Notes: generated from the sequence alone by a model not told the origin. Counted from the stretch's first letter, positions 9,402 through 18,498 are shown. The stretch is DNA of 35,711 nt from CAYYNP01 sp964472545 (GCA_964472545.1 CAYYNP010000068.1:1-35711), one strand, 5' to 3'. Translations and numbers: made by a program.

Positions 9402-10931
9402 ATGAGGCCCATTTGGCCTATTGTTGGAACGCTCGTTGTGGGGGCTTTGCTGGCCGGGTACGCGAGGCGGCCGGCCGAGGCGGCAGAGCCGGAGTTCTGG
9501 ACGGTCGGCGTCTCTGAAGAATCGCACCACCTGGTTCTGGAAACGGATCGGTTCAAGGCCGTCTTCGTCGACATCAACTGCAAAAGGCCCTACGGCCGTC
9601 GTTTCCGCGTTCAGGTTAGCGGCGAGACCGGCGGTAACCGGCCCATACAGGGAAATCACAGGCTGCACAGGATGGAGTTCTCCGCCATCAGGCGCCGGGG
9701 ACGCGACCAGGCCGCTCATCTGAAGATGGACGATGAAACCCTCGCGCAGTTACCCGCCGGGGGGACCACGGTCGTTATCGGCAAACAGCAATTCGACATC
9801 ACCGCGAAGAAGAAACGGACCTTGATTGTCGATCCGGCGGGCCGCGTACGTGAGAGCGACCTCGTCTTGCGGTTTCCGACACCGGAAGAATTCACGGCTG
9901 ACATCGGGCTAGAGCAGATCGCGCATTTTATGCACCAAGCTCCCAACCATATACACGCGGCACGGGTGTGGTCAGGTAGTCCGCAAGTTTCCGCGGCGGA
10001 CTTGCAACGGCTCTTGTGGGTTTTCCAGGAGAGCAAGACCGTGAAGGAAATACTCGAGAAGGCGCTTCAGCAGAGAGATGCCGCAGACTCGGAACCGCTT
10101 CAGAAGTGGCTCGGAGTGGCAGAGATGGTGAGAGTGGATAAGCAGCGTGCGACAGACGCCTCGGCGGATGTGCCGTCCGAGCGGGAGGACAAGTACGCCG
10201 AGGATCATGACACGACCTCCTCCGACATGTCATACGTGGTATGGCGGAATGGAGCGTACCGTGGCAAGCTGGTTGTGGACATCACGGAAATCGCGTCTCC
10301 AGTGCCCCGTCCCCTGCCTTGGTCTGAGCGCGATTTTTACGGCTCGGGGCCAGATCGGCCTACGAAAACAGATCGCGGCGTGAGGATTCTCTTCGAGGGA
10401 ATTCCGCGATCCTATCTCTGGGGCCAAGGAGTATCGTCGCCGATTCCGGTCTTCCGTGGCGATGCGCCGCACGCGCGAACCTACCGTTTTGTGGGTGACA
10501 CTCAGGACGTTGCCTTCTCCTACGTGGATCAAGTCACCAGGATTCACGTGCTGGGCGGCCCGTTTGGCCAGTGGGAGATGATGATCACGGACGGCGGCAA
10601 GAAGCTCACCCTGGGTGAGACTACGATTGACCTTTCCGGGCCGAAGAAGAACATCCTCTTCAAGTTCGACGGCACCATCAAGGTAAGCGAGGAGGCGAAG
10701 CGGAGTGCCTCGAATGTTCCGCAGTCACGAACTTGGACCAGCACCGACGGCCGGTTCACCGTGAAAGCAAGACTCGTCAAGTCCTCTGACGGCGCGGTCA
10801 CCTTGAAGAAAGACAATGGTGAAGAGATCCGAGTGCCCATCGAGAAGCCCAGCAGAAAGGACCAAGACTATGTCCGCTCACACAAGGGAGAGCATGATGA
10901 GGATGATCAGCCCAAGAATGCACGTCGTTAG
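9402..10931 (+). CDS. Secreted protein with C-terminal SHD1-like domain
   Basis: The protein has 509 residues. A Sec signal (MRPIWPIVGTLVVGALLAG...AEA, cleavage near 28) precedes a large domain of unknown function. The C-terminus (about residues 445-495: SRTWTSTDGRFTVKARLV, then GAVTLKKDNGEEIRVPI) matches the Sla1-homology domain 1 pattern that recurs in planctomycete exported proteins. AAAGGA is well spaced before the ATG. The last 38 nt overlap the start of the following gene, so the two are probably translated together. A second, degenerate WRNGAYRGKLVVDITE motif near residue 285 may be structural. The overall function is unknown. Confidence 0.8.
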   Translation: MRPIWPIVGTLVVGALLAGYARRPAEAAEPEFWTVGVSEESHHLVLETDRFKAVFVDINCKRPYGRRFRVQVSGETGGNRPIQGNHRLHRMEFSAIRRRGRDQAAHLKMDDETLAQLPAGGTTVVIGKQQFDITAKKKRTLIVDPAGRVRESDLVLRFPTPEEFTADIGLEQIAHFMHQAPNHIHAARVWSGSPQVSAADLQRLLWVFQESKTVKEILEKALQQRDAADSEPLQKWLGVAEMVRVDKQRATDASADVPSEREDKYAEDHDTTSSDMSYVVWRNGAYRGKLVVDITEIASPVPRPLPWSERDFYGSGPDRPTKTDRGVRILFEGIPRSYLWGQGVSSPIPVFRGDAPHARTYRFVGDTQDVAFSYVDQVTRIHVLGGPFGQWEMMITDGGKKLTLGETTIDLSGPKKNILFKFDGTIKVSEEAKRSASNVPQSRTWTSTDGRFTVKARLVKSSDGAVTLKKDNGEEIRVPIEKPSRKDQDYVRSHKGEHDEDDQPKNARR

Positions 10932-11628
10932 CCTGGCTTCGCTGCTTCTGATGACGTCGATTGCGGCGCCGATTTGTCCGTCTGTGCTGTTCGGTCAGTC
11001 GCGGGCCGCCGGCGGTGCGGAGGATCAGACGGAACGAGAGAATACGTACAAGAGAGAATCATACGAGACAGATGCGGAGAAAGCCCCCGAGAAACGCTAC
11101 TTGAGTGGCGATGCTACCGACACTTGGTGGGAAATACGCCACCTCGGATACGGCAATTGTCTGATGATGGACATGGACCGTGTTTCTGTCATCTTTTTCG
11201 GTATTCCCCACGGAGGCTCATCAATGTTCAGTTCCCGCGTCCCCATTCTCTCCCCGAACACAGATTCAAAAACCGCGACGATTCGCCAAGGCTACTACAG
11301 ATATCGCCCTAATCATATCCCTGGCGCCACCAATGTCGTGGGAACTAGCGTCTCGTCCGCGCCGACGGGAACCACGAGGTTTTCGGTTCGCTGGGGCAGG
11401 CGCCGCTATCGAATGACACTGCAACCGCGGGGCGAATCAATTACCGTCGGGCGCGGGGAGTTTCCGATCTCTTCGGAGAAGATCGTGATCGTGGTCGACG
11501 TGGATGGCAACGCAAGGCAAGTTGACGACCCCGCCACACGAAACCAGGTTCTTACGTACACCCAGAATCGCATGGCCTGGTTCGAGAAGGTCGAGTCGGA
11601 AATGTTCGCACCTCCCGACGACAGGTAG
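10894..11628 (+). CDS. Hypothetical secreted protein
   Basis: I choose ATG 10894 because AGGGAG sits directly upstream and the product then begins with a signal peptide (MMRMISPRMHVVSLASLLLM, cleavage near residue 37). Earlier in-frame ATGs at 10816 and 10870 lie inside the preceding gene. The mature part (about 205 residues) is rich in Ser, Arg and beta-forming residues, and I recognise no family. Its overlap with the SHD1-like gene suggests translational coupling and a shared role at the cell surface, which is inference. Confidence 0.7.
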   Translation: MMRMISPRMHVVSLASLLLMTSIAAPICPSVLFGQSRAAGGAEDQTERENTYKRESYETDAEKAPEKRYLSGDATDTWWEIRHLGYGNCLMMDMDRVSVIFFGIPHGGSSMFSSRVPILSPNTDSKTATIRQGYYRYRPNHIPGATNVVGTSVSSAPTGTTRFSVRWGRRRYRMTLQPRGESITVGRGEFPISSEKIVIVVDVDGNARQVDDPATRNQVLTYTQNRMAWFEKVESEMFAPPDDR

Positions 11629-11651
11629 TATTGCGGTCGCTTGATCTCCGG

Positions 11652-11793
11652 GCGGGTGGCACTGTGGAACGATATGGCAATCGGGTGCCACAGCCGGCTT
11701 GCCCAGCAGTGCGCGGTTGCACACGTGCTCGAGTCGCGGTAGAACTGAAACCACGCACAGCACTGCTGGGCAAGCCAGCAGTGGCACCCAACG
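11652..11793. repeat. Imperfect inverted repeat
   Basis: The motif TGCCACAGCCGGCTTGCCCAG near the left end faces CTGGGCAAGCCAGCAGTGGCA near the right end, with a further AGCAGTGC/GCACTGCT pair inside. The element sits in the gene-free stretch 11629-11894 and resembles the other dispersed palindromes in the window. Confidence 0.65.
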
Positions 11794-11894
11794 CCTTGCG
11801 CGCCGATCGGAGAACAAATGCGGCACCGTGCCGCCCGGACGGCGGCTCGGTGATGACCAGTTTCCGGAGTACGGGCCGAATAGGAGTCTGAACG

Positions 11895-12710
11895 ATGTGT
11901 GCAATGACCTTGTGTGCCGAGGCGGATACGTTTCGGCACGAGGAGAAGGACTTTTCGTACGCCGTCGAAATGGCCCGAGAGTTGGGCTTTAGGTTCATCG
12001 AGCCGGAGGTGATGACCGGCCGCTGCCTGCTGAACGTCTACGGCTACTGCAACATCACCAGCCTGGAAGACGATCCGATGGAGATGCGCAAGGCGATCGA
12101 AGCCGCCGGCATGAAGGTGGCCTGCCTCAGCGCCCACTCGAACCTCCTGGACACGGTCTACGGCGTCGATTATCTCAAGAAGGCGATTCGATACGCCTAT
12201 ATCCTCGGCGCGCCGATGGTCAACACGGCCGAGGGCCCCAAGGCGGGCTGGATGACCGACGACGACGCCTTCCGCATCATGAAATACAACCTCGACGAGC
12301 TGTTGAGCATGTGTGCCAACTACGAGATGATTTTGACCATCGAGCCGCACGGCGTCTACACCACCAACGCCGAGGGCCTGCTGCGGATCATGGGCCTGAG
12401 CGATTCGCCCTATTTGGCAATCAACTACGACACGGGCAACGTGGCCGTGGCGGGCAACGATTCCGTCGAGACGCTCAAGGCCGTGGTGCAACACGTCAAA
12501 CACGTGCACCTGAAAGACATCATCCGCGAGAAGACCGCCGGCCACGACACGGGGGTGACCGCCGGCACGGCCGTCGGCGACGGCGAGGTGGACATCCGAG
12601 GCTGTCTCGACGTGCTGCGAGAGGCCGGCTACGACGGATGCCTTTCGATCGAATGCGCCGGCACCGAGGCCTTGAAACGAAGCATCGAATTCCTTACGCC
12701 GCTGCTGTAG
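11895..12710 (+). CDS. Sugar phosphate isomerase/epimerase (xylose isomerase-like TIM barrel)
   Basis: The protein has 271 residues, the usual size for this superfamily (AP endonuclease 2/xylose isomerase-like TIM barrel). Probable metal ligands sit where the fold expects them: Glu in LTIEPHG, Asp in INYDTGN, His in HVHLKDI and Glu in LSIECAG near the C-terminus. GGAG is 9 nt before the ATG; an alternative ATG lies 3 codons later. There is no signal peptide, so it is cytosolic. It probably interconverts a keto-sugar or inositol derivative. The exact substrate cannot be read from the sequence, and the neighbouring genes give no pathway. Codon use matches the larger genes in the window. Confidence 0.88.
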   Translation: MCAMTLCAEADTFRHEEKDFSYAVEMARELGFRFIEPEVMTGRCLLNVYGYCNITSLEDDPMEMRKAIEAAGMKVACLSAHSNLLDTVYGVDYLKKAIRYAYILGAPMVNTAEGPKAGWMTDDDAFRIMKYNLDELLSMCANYEMILTIEPHGVYTTNAEGLLRIMGLSDSPYLAINYDTGNVAVAGNDSVETLKAVVQHVKHVHLKDIIREKTAGHDTGVTAGTAVGDGEVDIRGCLDVLREAGYDGCLSIECAGTEALKRSIEFLTPLL

Positions 12711-12715
12711 TGCGG

Positions 12716-12960
12716 GCGGGCAGGATGGTGTTGGAAGGGGCCGTTGGGGAATCCCCGATCAACAGTCACGCTTCCAAGCGGGCAGCACCGGTTCTTGAAC
12801 CAGTGGGACGAAGTCCCAAGAGGTTGCGGCCGTCGATGTGTCCGGGCAGAATGGTGTTACAGGGGCCGTCGAGAAGCCCCCGATAACCCGTCACGCTTCC
12901 AAGCCTCCCGTGGCAGAGCCACACCGGTTCAAGAACCGGTGCCACCCGCGAAGTCGGCTT
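12716..12960. repeat. Composite palindromic repeats (CACCGGTTC-GAACCGGTG family)
   Basis: Two related units of about 110 nt carry GCACCGGTTCTTGAACCAGTG and later CACCGGTTCAAGAACCGGTG, linked by GGGACGAAGTCCC and similar small stems. A better-preserved copy lies at 15599-15776. The stretch 12711-13067 contains no gene that I can support. Confidence 0.7.
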
Positions 12961-13067
12961 TTCACACACCCGGAGTGAATAAAAAGCAAGCCTCGCGGCG
13001 TGTACTTGTAGGCAATAGCGGGTAGCACCGACAAATGGGGAATATCGGCTGAGTTGAGGAGACGCGA

Positions 13068-14435
13068 ATGGGAGCGGCTATCATGAAGACTCTTTCCATC
13101 GTGATTGTGGCCCTGCTTGCGACACCTGCTCCGGCATCGGGCCAACCGGCATCGGGCCAACCGGCATCGGGCCAACCGGCATCGGGCCAACCGGCATCGA
13201 ACGCGCCGGCGCAATGGAAACAGAGCATCGAACGGCCGAGCCGCGTTTGGGACTACGACGGCCGGCGGATCCTCGGACACCTCGGCTACGACGTCTGCCT
13301 GTGGGACGCGGAGACGGGCGAGTTGCTTCAGCGGATGAAAGGGCACAAAGAGCGGATCCACGCCGTGCAGTTCAGCCCCGACGGCAACCACGCGCTGAGT
13401 AGCTCTTGGATCAGCTCCGGCGGGATGCTGATGCTGCAATCCAGAGATACGCGCGTGATTCTATGGGACCTGACCAACGGCCGGCGCAGGCGTAGCTTCA
13501 AACGCCAGGTGGCCGGAGAGTTCAGCCCGGACGGAAGCCGGATCGTGACGTTCAACCAACTGCCCGGCAAAGTCAAGAAGGCTTGGGGCGAATCGACGCT
13601 GCCGAGCACGGGCGAAGTCTGGCCGCGTGGGACGGCGGGCCGGTTCGATGCGGCCGTCGTCTGGGACGTGGCGACGGGCCGTGAACTCGTCAAGGCAACG
13701 CTCGACGAGCACAGCGGCCCCGATTGGGACTCTTTGCACTTTTCGCCCGACGGGCGGCGTTTCGTTTTCGTCGATGACGGGGCCTTTGTGCTCTACAACG
13801 GGAGCAAGGCCGTACTCTACGACGCCAGCGACGGACGCGAGATCGGCAGGGCCACGGGAAAGCACGGAGGACATCGTTACACGTGCGATGGAGCGTTGGC
13901 GTGTTTCGACTCACAGAGGGCCACGCTGACCGACATCGAGTCGGGCCGAACGCTTCACAGCATCGAGCACGATATGGAGTCCCTTTGGGGCGCCGCGTGG
14001 ACGCACGACGGCAGCAAGGTTGCGGGGCTTTCCTACCGCGGCGGCGCGATCAGGATTTGGGATCTCGAGTCCGGGAAGATAGCCACCGGAGCAGAAAACA
14101 CCCCGCGCCCCTACCGGGTTGTCATCAGTCCGGATAACCGCCGTCTGGCGATCAAGCCGATTTCAGACAAGCCGGAGTTGGGGCTCTACGACATGAGTAC
14201 AGGCGGAGAAATCGCCCGAATCGAGCTCGCCGCGCGCGAACAAACCATGCTCGGCTTTTCACCGGACAGCGAGACACTGCTGGTCGGCGGCTCAGAGTAC
14301 GACTTCTACTACTCGGGGAACGAGAAGGAAACGCTCCTCCCGGAGTTCGCGATCTACAACTCGGAGGACGGCAAGAGAATCCGTACCCTCGAACTGCTCG
14401 ACGAAGCCAGCTCTTCGCACGACTCGAATGAATAG
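13068..14435 (+). CDS. Secreted WD40/YVTN-like beta-propeller protein
   Basis: The protein has 455 residues. Two starts compete: ATG 13068 has AGGAGA 5 nt upstream, and ATG 13083 (MKTLSIVIVALLATPAPA) begins directly with the signal peptide. After the signal come five tandem PASGQ/PASN units encoded by a 15-bp DNA repeat. The rest is a propeller with WD40-type blades such as HKERIHAVQFSPDGN, WDSLHFSPDGRRF, AAWTHDGSKVAGLSY with IRIWDLESG, and LGFSPDSETLLVGG. It is probably a periplasmic scaffold; no enzymatic motif is visible. The repeat count may vary between strains. Confidence 0.82.
   Translation: MGAAIMKTLSIVIVALLATPAPASGQPASGQPASGQPASGQPASNAPAQWKQSIERPSRVWDYDGRRILGHLGYDVCLWDAETGELLQRMKGHKERIHAVQFSPDGNHALSSSWISSGGMLMLQSRDTRVILWDLTNGRRRRSFKRQVAGEFSPDGSRIVTFNQLPGKVKKAWGESTLPSTGEVWPRGTAGRFDAAVVWDVATGRELVKATLDEHSGPDWDSLHFSPDGRRFVFVDDGAFVLYNGSKAVLYDASDGREIGRATGKHGGHRYTCDGALACFDSQRATLTDIESGRTLHSIEHDMESLWGAAWTHDGSKVAGLSYRGGAIRIWDLESGKIATGAENTPRPYRVVISPDNRRLAIKPISDKPELGLYDMSTGGEIARIELAAREQTMLGFSPDSETLLVGGSEYDFYYSGNEKETLLPEFAIYNSEDGKRIRTLELLDEASSSHDSNE
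13126..13200 (+). repeat. 15-bp coding tandem repeat
   Basis: The unit CCGGCATCGGGCCAA occurs four times exactly, with a fifth diverging copy, in frame. It adds a five-residue PASGQ block directly behind the signal peptide of the propeller protein. Its identity at the DNA level points to recent slippage. Confidence 0.9.
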
Positions 14436-14496
14436 GAAGTGAGCCTCGCGTCGGCTAAAGCGGGTAGTGAGTAGCACCGATTGGAGGAACTGCCTG

Positions 14497-14808
14497 ATGA
14501 CTATCGTGCTATGTCCAGAGCACGGCGCACAAGCATCGGCGGCTGCGTGCGTTCACGTAGCGGCTTCCTTGAGTGATCCAGACGCGGCGGCGTTCGAATC
14601 GGACAGCTTGGTACCCGTCCGGGTAACGTATCTCGACGAGACGCTTGGGCCGACGTGGCTCTGCTTCGAGTGCGCTGTGGTCCACGGCATTCCTGCTGAG
14701 GGCTCGCTACTGCATGGGGAAGACGGCCTCGAACGGTACTGGGTGGAGATTGGATTCACCCTCGTATGTCCGTCGTGCTTCGTGGACCGTTATGGTACCA
14801 TGGATTAG
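14497..14808 (+). CDS. Small cysteine-rich hypothetical protein
   Basis: The start at ATG 14497 is preferred because GGAGG lies about 10 nt upstream; the frame also opens 30 nt earlier. The 103-residue product contains CPEHG near the N-terminus, CFEC in the middle and CPSC near the C-terminus, a spacing that could bind one or two zinc ions. No signal peptide is seen. No family is recognised. It lies between the propeller gene and the SDR gene, in the same direction. Confidence 0.65.
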   Translation: MTIVLCPEHGAQASAAACVHVAASLSDPDAAAFESDSLVPVRVTYLDETLGPTWLCFECAVVHGIPAEGSLLHGEDGLERYWVEIGFTLVCPSCFVDRYGTMD

Positions 14809-14864
14809 CGGGTAGCAAGGGGTGTTCAAGATCCCCGTGCCACCCGGACGATGAGCAGGATGCC

Positions 14865-15587
14865 ATGAATCAGACTTTCATCACCGGGGTGAGTTCCGGG
14901 ATCGGATACGCGCTGGCACAAGAGTTCCTCAGTCGCGGATGGCGCGTGTATGGGATAAGCCGCCGAACTCCGGCCGGCTTGGGCGAGGAGGACTATTTCA
15001 CCCATGCCGCCGTCGACCTGCACGACCATCGGCAGACGGCAGCGGCGCTGGCGGAACTCTTGCAGGGCATCGACCACCTGGACGTCGCCGTGCTCAATGC
15101 CGGCGTTCTGGGGCAGTTCGACGATCTGGCCCGGGTCGATCTGGAGGATCTGAAGCAGGTGATGGAGGTCAACCTCTGGGCGAACAAGACGGTGATCGAC
15201 GCGCTGTTGGCCGGCGGCCGGACGATCCGCCAGGCGGTGGCGATCTCGTCCGGGGCGTCGATCAACGGCAATCGCGGCTGGGCCGGGTATTCGCTCTCCA
15301 AAGCGGCGCTGAATGTGCTGATGAAGCTCTACGCCCGAGAGCACGGCCAGACGCATTTCTGTGCCTTCTCCCCCGGCGTGATCGAGACGCCGTTGCTCGA
15401 CAAGCTGTGCGGCCTTCCCTCCGACGACCGCTTCCCCTCGGTCGACGCCGTGCGCGGCAAACGCAACACGCCGGAAGTACCCACAGCGGAGGAAGCCGCC
15501 GGGCGGTTGATCGATGTGTTCGCCAAGTTGCCGGAGTTGGTCGCCAGCGGTGACTACGCCGACATCCGGCAACTGCCAGCCGTGTAG
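14865..15587 (+). CDS. Short-chain dehydrogenase/reductase (SDR)
   Basis: This 240-residue protein is a classical SDR. It has the N-terminal nucleotide-binding motif TGVSSGIG (residues 6-13), NAG at VLNAGVLG in strand beta-4, a catalytic Ser in AISSGAS and the YSLSK active-site Tyr-Lys pair. FSPGVIETPLL follows, as in NAD(P)-dependent carbonyl reductases. An acidic residue after strand beta-2 is not obvious (ISRRTPAG), which favours NADP(H); this is inference. The ATG is preceded by GCAGGA. The frame opens upstream through non-coding DNA, so the start at 14865, right before the Rossmann strand, is preferred. The substrate is unknown. Confidence 0.9.
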   Translation: MNQTFITGVSSGIGYALAQEFLSRGWRVYGISRRTPAGLGEEDYFTHAAVDLHDHRQTAAALAELLQGIDHLDVAVLNAGVLGQFDDLARVDLEDLKQVMEVNLWANKTVIDALLAGGRTIRQAVAISSGASINGNRGWAGYSLSKAALNVLMKLYAREHGQTHFCAFSPGVIETPLLDKLCGLPSDDRFPSVDAVRGKRNTPEVPTAEEAAGRLIDVFAKLPELVASGDYADIRQLPAV

Positions 15588-15598
15588 CCGGCATTGCT

Positions 15599-15776
15599 CA
15601 CCGGGTAGCACCGGTTCTCGAACCGGTGGGACGAAGTCCCAAGAGGTTGCGGTCGACAGGACGTCCGGACACGATGGTGTCGTGAAGGGTCGTCGGGGAA
15701 TCATCGATCGGCCGTCACACTCCCAAACCTCTCGTGGCAGAGCCACACCGGTTCGAGAACCGGTGCTACCCGCTGC
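15599..15776. repeat. Long composite palindromic repeat
   Basis: GGGTAGCACCGGTTCTCGAAC at the left end is answered by its reverse complement at the right end (GTTCGAGAACCGGTGCTACCC). Each end also contains a self-complementary CACCGGTTC...GAACCGGTG, and GGGACGAAGTCCC lies inside. Outer and inner stems compete, giving a cruciform or clover shape. It is related to the copies at 12716-12960. Confidence 0.8.
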
Positions 15777-15798
15777 CGGCCGTGTAGTCGGCATTCGT

Positions 15799-16209
15799 CT
15801 ACCACTGCCGCAAATAGCCGGCCGCGTCGGCGGGTTGCTTCTTGGGCTGCCAGTAGGTATCTGCGTGGCGATCGATTTTTCGCTCCAGTGCGTCGCGGCC
15901 GATCAGGCGGAAGAAGAGGCCCAGCGGGACGAACATGCCGAAGAAGATCAAGATCATCGTCAGTTCGCCCACGGCCATCCCGATCGGCATGGCGGCCAGG
16001 GTCAGCGTGAGAAAGACCGGCTTAAGGGCCTTCGGCCAGAGCAGCCCGATCGCGGCCAGCGCGGCCCCGATCGCCGCGGTGACGCCGATCGCCGTGGTGT
16101 TGCCGCCGCTCCAGAGCCAGCCCAACAGCGGCAGGGCGAACAGCGAGATCAGCCCGAACTGGCGGAGTTGGCGATCGGTGGGTTGGAGGTTGGTTTTGAA
16201 GAGGGACAT
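15799..16209 (-). CDS. SxtJ-family membrane protein
   Basis: The protein has 136 residues with about three to four hydrophobic segments (roughly 19-35, 40-58, 65-80 and 85-104), then a basic, soluble C-terminal tail (RKIDRHADTYWQPKK). The pattern and the neighbouring carbamoyltransferase fit the SxtJ family, small membrane proteins first named in the saxitoxin cluster but widespread next to NodU-type carbamoyltransferases in bacteria that do not make saxitoxin. Their biochemical role is not established. It lies downstream of the carbamoyltransferase on the same strand, separated by 194 nt that hold two repeat copies. Confidence 0.75.
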   Translation of the reverse strand: MSLFKTNLQPTDRQLRQFGLISLFALPLLGWLWSGGNTTAIGVTAAIGAALAAIGLLWPKALKPVFLTLTLAAMPIGMAVGELTMILIFFGMFVPLGLFFRLIGRDALERKIDRHADTYWQPKKQPADAAGYLRQW

Positions 16210-16242
16210 GGCGTTGGCTTTTCGTTGCAGGAAACGTGAGTG

Positions 16243-16400
16243 ATAGTAGTCGTCTCGCTCCGCGAGACGTCACGACATCTTGCGGAGCAAGATGACTACT
16301 TTGGGTCTAGTCCAACGCAAACTTCGCAAGATGGCGCGTGCGGGCTTCTCGTCGCTCCGCGAGACGTCACGACATCTTGCGGAGCAAGATGACTACTTTG
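16243..16400. repeat. Two copies of a GTAGTC palindromic repeat
   Basis: Copy one (about 16245-16312) and copy two (about 16349-16405) share CTCGCTCCGCGAGACGTCAC, GACATCTTGCGGAGCAAGATG and then ACTACTTTGGG. Each contains two small hairpins, CTCGCTCCGCGAG and CATCTTGCGGAGCAAGATG. A diverged, expanded relative is at 20706-20918. They occupy the gap between SxtJ and the carbamoyltransferase. Confidence 0.8.
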
Positions 16401-16403
16401 GGA

Positions 16404-18242
16404 CTAGTCCAACGCGAACTGCGCCAGGTGGCGCGTGCGGGCTTCGCGGCCGATCTTCTTTTGGTCCTCTTTCAACAACACGTGATGCCCCAGCACCAAC
16501 ACGTCCATGTCGGTCACCATGAAACAACGATAGGCGTCGTCCGGCGTGCAGACGATCGGCTCGCTGCGGACGTTGAAGCTGGTGTTGATCAGCACCGGGC
16601 AACCGGTCCGCTCGTGGAAGCGGGCAAGCAGCCCGTGCAGCAGCGGATTGCGGCCGGCGTCGACCGTTTGCACCCGAGCCGAATAGTCGACGTGCGTGAC
16701 GGCCGGGATCTCCGAACGCCGACAGTGCAGCTTATCGAGCCCGAACGCCTCGTCGTGTTCCTTCCCCAAGGTGCAACGCACCCGCTCGTGTACCGGGGCC
16801 ACGATCAGCATATACGGGCTGTCTTCGTGCGGCCGCATCTGGAAGTACTCGTCGACGTGTTCCCGCAGTACGATCGGCGCGAACGGCCGAAACGACTCGC
16901 GGAACTTGATCTTGCGGTTCATCACCGACTGCATCGTCTCGCTGCGGGCGTCGCCGAGGATGCTTCGCGAGCCGAGCGCCCGCGGGCCGAACTCCATGCG
17001 GCCTTGGAACCAACCGACCACTTTCTCGCGGGCCAACAGCGAAGCCACCTCGTCGCACAGGTGGGCGTCGTCGGCACAGGTGGTGTACGTGGCGTTATGA
17101 CGGCGGAGCGTTTCGGCGATCTCCTCGTCGCGGAAGCCGGGCCCAAGCTGCGAGCCTTGTTGCCCGTCGGACGGCTCGGCTTCTCGAGGGTTCTCGAGGA
17201 GTTGGTGCCAGATAAACAGCGCGGTGCCCAGCGCCCCGCCGGCGTCGCCGGCTGCGGGTTGGATCCAGATCCGCTCGAACGGCCCCTCGCGGAGGATCCG
17301 CCCGTTGCCCACGCAGTTCAGCGCCACGCCGCCGGCCAGCACCAGGTCGGTCAACTTGGTCCGGCGATACACTTCCGCGGCCGTGCGGAGCATGATCTCT
17401 TCGGTCACCGACTGGATCGACGCCGCGAGGTCCATCTCCCGTTGGGTTATCTCCGATTCCGGCTTCCTTGGCGGGCCGCCAAAGAGCTTGTCGAACCGCC
17501 GCGAGGTCATCGTCAACCCTTGGCAGTAGTTGAAGTATCGCATGTCCATGCGATAGGAGCCGTCGGGCTTCAAGTCGATCAGCTTCTCGAGAATCAAATC
17601 CCGGTAGATCGGCCGGCCGTAGGGCGCCAGGCCCATCAGTTTGTATTCGCCGCTGTTGACGCGGAAGCCGGTGTAGTAGGTGAAGGCCGAGTAGAGCAGC
17701 CCGATCGAATGCGGGAAGCGGATTTCGCGCTGCAGTTCGACGCGGTTGTCGCGTCCGACGCCCCAACAGGTGGTCGACCACTCGCCCACACCGTCGAACG
17801 TGATCACGGCCGCCTCTTGAAACGGCGAGGGGAAGAACGCCGCCGCCGCGTGCGACTCGTGATGGTCGGTGAAGACGTAGCGCCCCCGATAACGGCCGCC
17901 AAGCCCTCGGCCCATCTCCCGCGGCAGGTGCAGCTTCTGCGCAAGCCACAGCGGCATCGCCCTGCGAAACGACCGAAAGCCACCGGGCACAAACGCCAGG
18001 TAGGTTTCCAGCAGCCGCTCGAATTTCGAGAGCGGCTTGTCGTAGAAGCCGACGTAGTCGAGGTCCTCCGGCTTCAGATCCGCCTCGGCCAGGCAGTAGT
18101 CGATCGCGTGTTGGGGGAAACGGTGGTCGTGTTTCTGACGGGAAAACCGCTCCTCCTGGGCCGCAGCCACCATCCGGCCGTCGACGACCAAGGCCGCCGC
18201 CGAATCGTGGTAGAAGGCTGACATTCCCAGTATCGCGGTCAC
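16404..18242 (-). CDS. Carbamoyltransferase, NodU/CmcH/SxtI family
   Basis: The enzyme transfers a carbamoyl group from carbamoyl phosphate, via carbamoyl-AMP, to a hydroxyl or similar acceptor. Kae1-like N-terminal motifs are clear: ILGMSAFYHDSAAAL, DHHESHAAAAFFPSPF (metal-binding His residues), TFDGVGEWST, LAGGVALNCVGNGRI and PAAGDAGGALGTAL. The C-terminal domain starts with GRMEFGPRALGSRSILGD and includes FRPFAPIVL and INTSFN. I prefer GTG 18242 because family members begin just before the first motif and GGGAG lies upstream. An ATG at 18323 would add 27 residues with no visible ribosome binding site. The paired membrane protein suggests modification of a membrane or exported compound, such as a lipid or polysaccharide; this is inference. 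Confidence 0.9.
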   Translation of the reverse strand: MTAILGMSAFYHDSAAALVVDGRMVAAAQEERFSRQKHDHRFPQHAIDYCLAEADLKPEDLDYVGFYDKPLSKFERLLETYLAFVPGGFRSFRRAMPLWLAQKLHLPREMGRGLGGRYRGRYVFTDHHESHAAAAFFPSPFQEAAVITFDGVGEWSTTCWGVGRDNRVELQREIRFPHSIGLLYSAFTYYTGFRVNSGEYKLMGLAPYGRPIYRDLILEKLIDLKPDGSYRMDMRYFNYCQGLTMTSRRFDKLFGGPPRKPESEITQREMDLAASIQSVTEEIMLRTAAEVYRRTKLTDLVLAGGVALNCVGNGRILREGPFERIWIQPAAGDAGGALGTALFIWHQLLENPREAEPSDGQQGSQLGPGFRDEEIAETLRRHNATYTTCADDAHLCDEVASLLAREKVVGWFQGRMEFGPRALGSRSILGDARSETMQSVMNRKIKFRESFRPFAPIVLREHVDEYFQMRPHEDSPYMLIVAPVHERVRCTLGKEHDEAFGLDKLHCRRSEIPAVTHVDYSARVQTVDAGRNPLLHGLLARFHERTGCPVLINTSFNVRSEPIVCTPDDAYRCFMVTDMDVLVLGHHVLLKEDQKKIGREARTRHLAQFALD

Positions 18243-18498
18243 GTGAGGTTGGTCTCCCAGTCCTGTGGTTCTGCAGTTCTTCGGCGGCGTGATATCGCAG
18301 TCTTCCACAATCGCAACCGGCATCTATACGGCAGCGGCCGCAATGCGGTCAAGAGCACTCCGGCGTTGCTTCCCTCGCAGGAGGGGTGACTGCCGTGGTT
18401 GACCAAGGGGGGTATACTCAAGTTGGAGGTTGAGGTCTTGGACCCTAGCCACCTGTCATCTCCTGTTTCACTCGAGCAACTTCCGAGGACTGCCGGCC

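Noticed and set aside
16338..18221. Long plus-strand frame opposite the carbamoyltransferase
   Set aside because: The minus frame carries all carbamoyltransferase motifs; the plus frame has none.
15799..18242. Saxitoxin biosynthesis locus
   Set aside because: Only the SxtJ-like and carbamoyltransferase genes occur; the pair is widespread in bacteria without the toxin pathway.
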